This document shows positions 56,659 through 64,000 of a stretch of DNA of 64,000 nucleotides, one piece after another (the first letter of the stretch is position 1; every line of letters starts with the position of its first letter). The stretch is from positions 1,054,001-1,118,000 of the forward strand of contig NZ_JAPFQM010000001.1 of NCBI RefSeq assembly GCF_026241205.1, in the 5' to 3' direction. The notes under the pieces were generated by a model. That model was not told the origin of the DNA. It worked only from the letters and a program-made list of their open reading frames with translations, and did not search any database. This stretch comes from Thermomicrobium sp. 4228-Ro. Lineage in GTDB: Bacteria > Chloroflexota > Chloroflexia > Thermomicrobiales > Thermomicrobiaceae. The position numbers and the translations under genes are program-made.

Positions 56659-57429
56659 TCAGAAGTTCGGACTGCGCTTCTCCAAAAACGCGCGCACCCC
56701 TTCGCGGTAGGCTTCTCCGCTGTACACGCTGTCCAATAACTCCCGGTACCGCTCGTCCCGCTCGTCGCCCCCACTCGTCGCCAGCTGCAACACAGCCTTG
56801 GTCGCCCGGATCGTGTCCGGTGAAAGCGCGGTCAGACGTTCCACCCACTCCCGAACTCGTGCCTCCAGTCGGTCGACGGCGACGACCTCGCTCACGAGTC
56901 CGAGCCGGTGGGCTTCCTCTGCATCGACCAGCTCACTGCGCAGGATCAGCTCGACGATCTTCCCCGGCGGCAGAAGACGCAGGAGCGCCCGGCACTCGCC
57001 GAGCCCTGGCATGACGCCGAGCCGGGCGATCGGCAGTCCCAACCGAGCATCCTCGGTCGCGATCCGGAGATCGCACGCCGCAGCCAGCTCGAGACCACCG
57101 CCGACCGCGATACCGCGGATGACGGCGATCACTGCCTGCGGCGCCTCTATGATGGCGCGGAGTGCCTCCGCGACAGCTGCATCGTATGTTGCAGCTGCCG
57201 CACCGCCGGTCCGCAACACCGGAAACTCGTGAATATCCGCACCGGCGCTGAAGGCACGTTCCCCTGCACCGCGCAGGATCAGCACACGGATATCCCGATC
57301 GGTGCTGAACGCGCGAACCAGCCGTGCCAGTTCCCGCCACATCGCGAAAGTCAGCGCATTCAACGATTGCGGCCGGTTCAGCACGATCGTCGCGACTGGT
57401 CCACTGCGTTCGACGAGCAACTCGTTCAT
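56659..57429 (-). CDS. Enoyl-CoA hydratase/isomerase family protein
   Basis: A 256-residue crotonase-fold enzyme. It has VATIVLNRPQSLNALTFAMW, FSAGADIHEFPVL (oxyanion hole), IAVIRGIAVGGGLELAAACDLRIA, and the second active-site region ARLGLPIARLGVMPGLGECRALLRLL, where MPGLGE holds the conserved Glu position. It starts at ATG 57429, overlapping the CoA-transferase stop by ATGA. The substrate is unknown; the linked CoA-transferase suggests catabolism of a CoA-activated acid. Confidence 0.85.
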   Translation of the reverse strand: MNELLVERSGPVATIVLNRPQSLNALTFAMWRELARLVRAFSTDRDIRVLILRGAGERAFSAGADIHEFPVLRTGGAAAATYDAAVAEALRAIIEAPQAVIAVIRGIAVGGGLELAAACDLRIATEDARLGLPIARLGVMPGLGECRALLRLLPPGKIVELILRSELVDAEEAHRLGLVSEVVAVDRLEARVREWVERLTALSPDTIRATKAVLQLATSGGDERDERYRELLDSVYSGEAYREGVRAFLEKRSPNF

Positions 57430-58664
57430 CGGGCAGCTCGCTCTCGCGTCACTGGTCCGAGCACGACCGCGCCTTCCTGAGCCAATGCGGCGATCGTCGC
57501 CTCGTCGTACCCGAGCTCCGCCAGAATCTCCGCAGTGTGTTGGGCGAGCAGCGGCGGAGAGTGGCGGATGACCGGCGGTGTCTGGGACAAGTCGATCGCC
57601 GGTCCGACCAGCCGGATCTGACCGGCCAGTGCATGCTCGACAGTCCGCACGATACCGAGGTAGTGCACCGGCTCGCTCTCCAGCGCCTGTCCGACTGTCC
57701 AGATCGGTCCACACGCCACACCGGCGCGACTGAGTCGCTCGACCCAGCTCGCGACCGTGTCGTGTTGCAGCTCTGCCTCGAGCGCCGCATTGATCGCCGC
57801 GCGGTTGGCTACCCGGTCGGCGTTCGTCCGGAAGCGCGGATCCTCGACCCACTCGGGATGGCCGACTTCCTCGGCCAGTCGTCGCCACATTTGCTCGTTC
57901 GCGATCGCGATGTTGATGTAGCCGTCCGCGCAGCGGAAGGTCCCGTAGGGCGCTGCGACCGGATGATCGTTCCCCTCCAGACCCGGCTCGCTCCCGTCGG
58001 CGAGATAGCGTCCAGCCTGGAAGGTGAGGACACCGATCACGGCTCCGAGCAGCGACGTATCGACCCGCTGCCCGACACCGCTGCGCTCTCGCTCGTAGAG
58101 GGCTGCCAGCACGCCGTAGGTCGCGAACAAGGCGGCCAGGATGTCAGCGATCGCGATACCGACCCTGACCGGACCGCTCTCGGGTTTCCCGGTCACGCTC
58201 ATCAGGCCCGACATCCCCTGCGCGACCTGATCGAAAGCCGGTACATCGGCCCAGGGCCCGCGCGGTCCGTAACCGGTCACCTGACAGTAAATGAGCCGCG
58301 GGTTGATCGCGCGCAGGGTCGGCTCGTCCAACCCGAGACGTTGCATGGCGCTCGGACGGAAGTTCGTTACCAGCACATCCGCGCGTGCCGCGAGGTCGCG
58401 CGCGAGTTTCGCTCCGTCTGGATGCTTGAGGTCGATCACGATGCTCCGCTTGTTCCGGTTGACCGAAAGGAAATACGGGCTCTCGCCCGCGACGAACGGC
58501 GGGCCGTACCCGCGAGCGGGATCGCCCTGTGGTGGCTCGATCTTGATGACGTCGGCTCCGAGATCTCCCAGCAGCATCGTACAGAGCGGGCTCGACACGG
58601 CCTGTCCCAGCTCGATGACCGTCAGCCCATCGAGTGGCAGGTGTCGCGTGCGATCAGCGGTCAT
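57426..58664 (-). CDS. CaiB/BaiF family (type III) CoA-transferase
   Basis: A 412-residue CoA-transferase. Landmarks are TVIELGQAVSSPLCTMLLGDLGADVIKIEPPQGDPARGYGPPF, RNKRSIVIDLKHPDG, PRLIYCQVTGYGPRGPWADVPAFDQVAQGMSGLMSVTG, with the catalytic Asp in AFDQVAQG, and YGTFRCADGYINIAI. AGGAGGGAG precedes ATG 58664 (in-frame 58691 also possible). It overlaps rsmI by 11 bases and the enoyl-CoA hydratase by 4, forming an operon. Confidence 0.87.
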   Translation of the reverse strand: MTADRTRHLPLDGLTVIELGQAVSSPLCTMLLGDLGADVIKIEPPQGDPARGYGPPFVAGESPYFLSVNRNKRSIVIDLKHPDGAKLARDLAARADVLVTNFRPSAMQRLGLDEPTLRAINPRLIYCQVTGYGPRGPWADVPAFDQVAQGMSGLMSVTGKPESGPVRVGIAIADILAALFATYGVLAALYERERSGVGQRVDTSLLGAVIGVLTFQAGRYLADGSEPGLEGNDHPVAAPYGTFRCADGYINIAIANEQMWRRLAEEVGHPEWVEDPRFRTNADRVANRAAINAALEAELQHDTVASWVERLSRAGVACGPIWTVGQALESEPVHYLGIVRTVEHALAGQIRLVGPAIDLSQTPPVIRHSPPLLAQHTAEILAELGYDEATIAALAQEGAVVLGPVTRERAAR

Positions 58665-59523
58665 CGCTGTCTCCCTCCTCATACTGCCCATGTTCTTGTG
58701 CCGACTGGATCGTCACGGCGAGATGGTAGAGCTCGCGTCGCGGTAGTCCGGTTTGTCGAGCCAACTCGCGTGCCACGACGCTGGGTGCCTCGCCAGCCGC
58801 GATGCGGTCCGCGATCAGACGGCGAATCGTCTCGTCGCTCGGGGGCGCTGGTCGCGTAACCGGCGCTGCCACCACGAGCACGAACTCGCCGCGCGGCTCG
58901 TGGCGCTCGTAGAACAGGACTGCTTGGCTGAGCGTCGTCCGCTGTACCTCTTCGAATCGCTTCGTGAGTTCACGGCACACGGCCACCGGTCGGTCGCCAA
59001 GCACGTCCAGTGCGTCCTTGAGCGTTTCGCGGAGCCGATGCGGTGCCTCGAACAGGATGAGCGGATAGGGCACGCTCGCCAGCTCGGCCAGTCGCTCGCG
59101 CCGCTCCTTCTGACGCCGCGGTAAAAAGCCGGCGAAGACAAACCCGTCCGAAACCAGGCCAGAGATCGCTGCGGCAGCAGTGACTGCTGAGGGGCCGGGT
59201 ACGACGACGACGGGATACCCCGATCGGGCGGCTGCCTGGACGAGCTCCGCTCCGGGATCGGAAACGCCCGGCATACCGGCGTCGCTCACCAGAGCGACGT
59301 CTCCCTCAGCGAGGGCAGCCAACAGCTGGCGGAGACGAGCCGGGCCACTGTGCGCGTGGAAACTCACCACTGGGGTCGTGATGCCGTAGCGGCCCATGAG
59401 CTTTCGCGTCTGCCGCGTGTCCTCCGCCGCGACGAGCCGCACCTCCTTGAGGACGCGCAAAGCGCGCAGCGTGATGTCTTCGAGATTTCCGATCGGTGTG
59501 CCGACGAGATAGAGTGTCCCCAT
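58654..59523 (-). CDS. rsmI: 16S rRNA 2'-O-methyltransferase RsmI
   Basis: SAM-dependent tetrapyrrole-methylase-fold enzyme of 289 residues that methylates C1402 of 16S rRNA. N-terminal MGTLYLVGTPIGNLEDITLRALRVL, then AEDTRQTRKLMGRYGI, DAGMPGVSDPGAELV, PGPSAVTAAAAISGL, FAGFLPRR and EAPHRL are family hallmarks. ATG 59523 is chosen over in-frame GTG 59538. It is the first gene of the minus-strand operon and diverges from dnaX with 78 bases between starts. Confidence 0.93.
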   Translation of the reverse strand: MGTLYLVGTPIGNLEDITLRALRVLKEVRLVAAEDTRQTRKLMGRYGITTPVVSFHAHSGPARLRQLLAALAEGDVALVSDAGMPGVSDPGAELVQAAARSGYPVVVVPGPSAVTAAAAISGLVSDGFVFAGFLPRRQKERRERLAELASVPYPLILFEAPHRLRETLKDALDVLGDRPVAVCRELTKRFEEVQRTTLSQAVLFYERHEPRGEFVLVVAAPVTRPAPPSDETIRRLIADRIAAGEAPSVVARELARQTGLPRRELYHLAVTIQSAQEHGQYEEGDSDDR

Positions 59524-59601
59524 TTGCCTGCCCGGCACCGACTCCGTATGCTTAGCCGTACGGACGCTCGCGGTGCAGCACCGCTCTGGAGAGGCCCCAC
59601 G

Positions 59602-61338
59602 ATGGACTCGACCCGCGAGATCACGCTGCAGTCCGGGTCATTGTACCGGAAGTACCGGCCGCAGACGTTCGACGAGCTGGTCGGTCAGGAAGCGATCGCT
59701 CGGACCCTCCGCAATGCGGTCGCCCTCGGCCGGGTGGCTCATGCCTACCTCTTCTGTGGGCCGCGCGGTACCGGGAAGACGAGCACGGCGCGTCTACTCG
59801 CGAAAGCGGTGAATTGCCTCGCTCCCGATCCCTGGCAACGTCCGTGCAACCAGTGCGCGGCCTGTCGGGCGGTCGCGAGCGGTGCTGCGGTCGACATCGT
59901 GGAGATCGACGCAGCCTCCAACCGCGGAGTCGATGATATTCGCGACCTCCGCGAGAAGGTCAAGTACGCACCGGTCGAACTGCGCACCAAGTTCTACATC
60001 ATCGACGAAGCGCATCAGCTCACCCGCGATGCGTTCAATGCGTTCCTGAAGACACTGGAAGAGCCGCCGCCGCACGTCGTCTTCGTGCTGGCGACGACCG
60101 AGCCGGACAAGCTTCCCGAGACTGTCGTCTCGCGCTGCCAGCGCTTCGACTTTCGGCGTCTCCCGATCGATCGCGTGGTCGAGCGCCTCCGCTTCGTCTG
60201 TGCACGCGAGGGTATCGCTGCCGACGATGCAGTCCTCACGCTGGTCGCGCGGCGTGCGACCGGGAGCCTCCGCGACGCGCTCGCCTTGCTCGAACGCCTC
60301 GTCGTCTTCGCTGGTGAGCAAGCGGCCAACGCTCCGATAACCCTTGAACTGGCGCTCGACGTTCTGGGTGGTAGCCAGCAAGAGCGGCTCGTCGACGTGG
60401 TGAGCGCGATCGCCGACCGCGACGCTGGGCGAGCGCTCCGGGTCATCGCGGCTGTCGCTGATGCCGGTGACGACCTGCAGCAGTTCGGCCGGGATCTGGT
60501 CTCCTTCGTCCGCAGTCTCCTCCATATCCGGGCTGGCGGTGTCGATCCGCTCCTTCCGGAGGAGAGCGCGCAGCTGGCCCATCGCTTCTCGTTGTCCGAA
60601 CTCGCTACGGTACTCCGCAAACTCACCGGTTTCGAGGTGCCGGTACCACGTTCGGGAGTCGATCCGCAATTGCTTCTCGAGTTGACCGTCGTGGAATCGA
60701 TCCTGGCCCTCGACCAGGTACACGTCCAGGCACCAGCCCCGCTCACCAACCAACCAGGCTCTCTGCTCCGGCCAGCACCTGCAGCCCCGGCACAGGCGAA
60801 GCCAGCTGCACCACGCGGAGACGGCCGAGCGCCCGACGCATTCCCGCCGTCTCCCAGCGGGCCATCGGGCAACCAGCCTCCGGCCGCGGCGAATGAGGAT
60901 GCACTGCTCGAACAGCTCGTTCTCCGCTGGGCAGCGATCCGCCGCGAGTTGCGGAGCGCCAACAGTAAGGCGGCCGCACTCCTGGCCGATGCCGAGCCGC
61001 GCCTCGTCCGCGGTGAAGAGGTGATCCTCGTGGCGCCGTACGAGTTCCACCGCCGGCGGATCAACGAGGAGAACGAGTTGCGCCGGGTCATCGAGCGGGT
61101 TCTCGCACGTCACCTCGGTCGCCCGTGCCGCGTTGTCTGTGTCGCGCCGGAAGAGGTCGCGGCACTGCGCAAGCCGGGCACGAGCGAGGATACCAGCGAC
61201 CGCGGTGCCGAGGGGACCGAGACTGCTGAGACGCGTAGCGATGAGGACGACCCGTCGGCACTCCGATCGCTGAGTCCAGACGACCGCCGCCGTCTCGAGG
61301 CCGCCAAAGCGATCTTCGATGCCGTCGAGCTACCGTGA
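59602..61338 (+). CDS. dnaX: DNA polymerase III subunits gamma/tau
   Basis: Clamp-loader ATPase, 578 residues. SLYRKYRPQTFDELVGQEAIARTL, Walker A GPRGTGKTST, a four-Cys zinc module (CLAPDPWQRPCNQCAAC), IDEAHQLTRDAFNAFLKTLEEPP (Walker B/DExx-like) and sensor LATTEPDKLPETVVSRCQRF are all present. A Pro/Ala-rich linker precedes a tau-like C-terminal domain (EDALLEQLVLRWAAIRRELR). I see no slippery A-run to make a short gamma form. GAGAGG precedes ATG 59602. Confidence 0.93.
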   Translation: MDSTREITLQSGSLYRKYRPQTFDELVGQEAIARTLRNAVALGRVAHAYLFCGPRGTGKTSTARLLAKAVNCLAPDPWQRPCNQCAACRAVASGAAVDIVEIDAASNRGVDDIRDLREKVKYAPVELRTKFYIIDEAHQLTRDAFNAFLKTLEEPPPHVVFVLATTEPDKLPETVVSRCQRFDFRRLPIDRVVERLRFVCAREGIAADDAVLTLVARRATGSLRDALALLERLVVFAGEQAANAPITLELALDVLGGSQQERLVDVVSAIADRDAGRALRVIAAVADAGDDLQQFGRDLVSFVRSLLHIRAGGVDPLLPEESAQLAHRFSLSELATVLRKLTGFEVPVPRSGVDPQLLLELTVVESILALDQVHVQAPAPLTNQPGSLLRPAPAAPAQAKPAAPRGDGRAPDAFPPSPSGPSGNQPPAAANEDALLEQLVLRWAAIRRELRSANSKAAALLADAEPRLVRGEEVILVAPYEFHRRRINEENELRRVIERVLARHLGRPCRVVCVAPEEVAALRKPGTSEDTSDRGAEGTETAETRSDEDDPSALRSLSPDDRRRLEAAKAIFDAVELP

Positions 61339-61377
61339 CGACTCGATGGCTGTACGCTGTGCAACGGGAGTGCTTGA

Positions 61378-62742
<1,365 letters not shown>

Positions 62743-62787
62743 GTCACGACGTGCTACACTGCGGCCCGGCAGAGGGGAGGAGTCGCG

Positions 62788-63081
62788 ATGCGGCTGAGCC
62801 GGGAGATCGTTGACCATGTGGCGATGCTCGCCCGACTCGGGTTGACGGAAGAAGAGCGCGAGCTCATGCGCGAGCAGCTTTCCTCGATCCTCGAACATGT
62901 AAGTCGTATCCAGGAACTGGACACCGAAGCGATCCCGCCGACGGCGCAAGTGATCACGCTGCAGAACGTGTGGCGTGACGACGAAGTTCGTCCCTCTCTG
63001 CCGGTCGAGGCGGTGCTGGCGAACGCTCCGGAGAGCGAGGACGGTTTCTTCCGCGTGCATGCGGTGCTCGAGCAGAGCTGA
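62788..63081 (+). CDS. gatC: Asp/Glu-tRNA amidotransferase subunit GatC
   Basis: A 97-residue subunit of the amidotransferase that converts mischarged Glu-tRNA(Gln) or Asp-tRNA(Asn). [42 protein letters not shown] and the C-terminal [28 protein letters not shown] are typical. GGGGAGGAG precedes ATG 62788. A TACACT -10-like hexamer is at 62755-62760. gatA begins 12 bases downstream. Confidence 0.93.
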   Translation: MRLSREIVDHVAMLARLGLTEEERELMREQLSSILEHVSRIQELDTEAIPPTAQVITLQNVWRDDEVRPSLPVEAVLANAPESEDGFFRVHAVLEQS

Positions 63082-63093
63082 AGGGGTGACGCG

Positions 63094-64000
63094 GTGACGA
63101 GCGAACTCATCCGTCTGACTGTGGCGCAAGCCCGGGTCTTGCTCGATCAGCGCGAGGTGAGCGCGGTCGAGCTTCTCGAGGCGCATCTGGCCCAGATCGA
63201 GCGGCTCGAGCCGCAGCTCCATGCCTTCATCACGCTGACCCCCGACATCGCTCGCCGGCAGGCTGAGGAAGCCGACCGACGTATCGCCCGCGGTGAGGCT
63301 GCTCCCCTGACCGGGATTCCGATCGGGCTCAAGGACAATCTGTGCACGGTCGATGCCCCGACGACGGCTGGCTCCCGCATTCTCCAGGGGTTCCTGTCGC
63401 CGTACGACGCGACGGTCGTCGCGCGACTCCGCGAGCAGGGAGCGGTCTTCCTCGGCAAGACCAATACCGACGAGTTCGCGATGGGTTCCTCCACCGAGAA
63501 CTCGGCCTATGGGCCGACCCGGAATCCGTGGGATCGGGAGCGCGTTCCCGGTGGCTCGAGCGGCGGCTCAGCTGCAGCCGTTGCCGCTGGGGAAGCCATG
63601 CTCGCGCTGGGTTCCGATACTGGCGGCTCGATCCGGCAGCCGGCTGGATTCTGCGGTATCGTCGGTCTCAAGCCGACCTACGGTCGCGTGTCCCGGTACG
63701 GGCTCATCGCATTCGCTTCCAGCCTCGACCAGATCGGGCCGTTCGGCCGGACGGTCGAAGACGTCGCCGTTCTCCTGCAGGTGATCGCTGGGTACGATCC
63801 GGCCGATTCCACATCGGTTCCGGTACCGGTACCGGACTACCGTGCCGCTCTCACTGGCGACATCCGCGGTCTGCGCATTGGCATCCCGGCCGAGTATCGG
63901 GTTGCCGGGATGGATCCGGCTGTCGAGCAGGTCATCGACCAGGCGCTGGCAACCCTGCAGGAGCTGGGCGCCGAGTTGGTTCCGGTTTCGCTCCCCCACA
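63094..64000 (+). CDS. gatA: Asp/Glu-tRNA amidotransferase subunit GatA, 3' end outside the window
   Basis: Amidase subunit that frees ammonia from glutamine and transfers it to the charged tRNA. The first 302 residues are present. The Ser-cisSer-Lys triad is visible: Lys in [12 protein letters not shown], the Ser pair in [14 protein letters not shown] and [18 protein letters not shown], with [12 protein letters not shown] following. GTG 63094 has GAAGGGG upstream. The gene continues past the right edge. Confidence 0.93.
   Translation, partial: MTSELIRLTVAQARVLLDQREVSAVELLEAHLAQIERLEPQLHAFITLTPDIARRQAEEADRRIARGEAAPLTGIPIGLKDNLCTVDAPTTAGSRILQGFLSPYDATVVARLREQGAVFLGKTNTDEFAMGSSTENSAYGPTRNPWDRERVPGGSSGGSAAAVAAGEAMLALGSDTGGSIRQPAGFCGIVGLKPTYGRVSRYGLIAFASSLDQIGPFGRTVEDVAVLLQVIAGYDPADSTSVPVPVPDYRAALTGDIRGLRIGIPAEYRVAGMDPAVEQVIDQALATLQELGAELVPVSLPH

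Overview
The window is one piece of a high-GC bacterial chromosome. GTG starts are common, Shine-Dalgarno sites are strong, and genes are often joined by GTGA or ATGA overlaps. The gene set suggests a thermophilic member of the Chloroflexota, most like Thermomicrobia (Thermomicrobium/Sphaerobacter type): a B12-dependent ribonucleotide reductase carrying an intein, GH15 and GH1 glycosidases, a GlgA/GlgM-type glycosyltransferase, two exported proteins sharing an unusual cell-wall repeat, and many minus-strand oxidoreductases. The taxonomic placement is inference from gene content only. I see no rRNA, tRNA, CRISPR array or insertion sequence.

Layout. 1-4.1 kb (minus): 3'-truncated cytosine deaminase, MurJ, a nucleotidylyltransferase and a DUF72 protein. 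4.2-12.4 kb (plus): GNAT acetyltransferase, a small Cys-rich protein, then a phosphate block: receiver-like protein, PhoB-type regulator, pstS, pstC, pstA, two tandem pstB copies, phoU and a YciI-like protein. 12.5-20 kb: aldehyde dehydrogenase, GH15 enzyme, DUF2085-like membrane protein, Tat-type peptidoglycan amidase and RadC. 20.2-24.4 kb (plus): ftsY, ffh and a NarL-type two-component pair. 24.8-29.2 kb: intein-containing nrdJ. 29.4-36.4 kb: diguanylate cyclase with a degenerate EAL domain, thiol-peroxidase-like protein, GIDE-like membrane protein, Ldh_2 dehydrogenase and a universal stress protein. 36.4-40.5 kb (minus): 2-oxoacid dehydrogenase E1 alpha/beta and a KstD-like flavoprotein.

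40.6-43.1 kb is the most interesting stretch. A well-formed promoter and Shine-Dalgarno site precede a 77-residue Ser/Gly-rich leader ORF. The ORF runs into serA, and its Ser/Gly codon tract is complementary over 11 consecutive bases to the serA ribosome-binding site. This looks like a ribosome-mediated serine/glycine attenuator. The serA product is itself unusual, with an intact HAD phosphatase-like domain at its N-terminus.

43.1-55.3 kb: glycosyltransferase, metal P1B ATPase with a Fur/Zur-like operator, a frameshifted PPOX gene, a 519-bp intergenic region with six DnaA-box-like sequences, a sarcosine-oxidase-like gene, queuosine salvage protein, TPR protein, ndk, and a perfect parS palindrome fused to the ndk terminator. 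The DnaA-box cluster and parS, 4.6 kb apart, suggest a replication origin region although dnaA is not present. A second frameshifted gene, dinB, follows. 55.5-64 kb: CAP-domain protein with the same repeats as the amidase, enoyl-CoA hydratase/CoA-transferase/rsmI operon (minus), dnaX, GH1 beta-glucosidase, gatC and 5' gatA.
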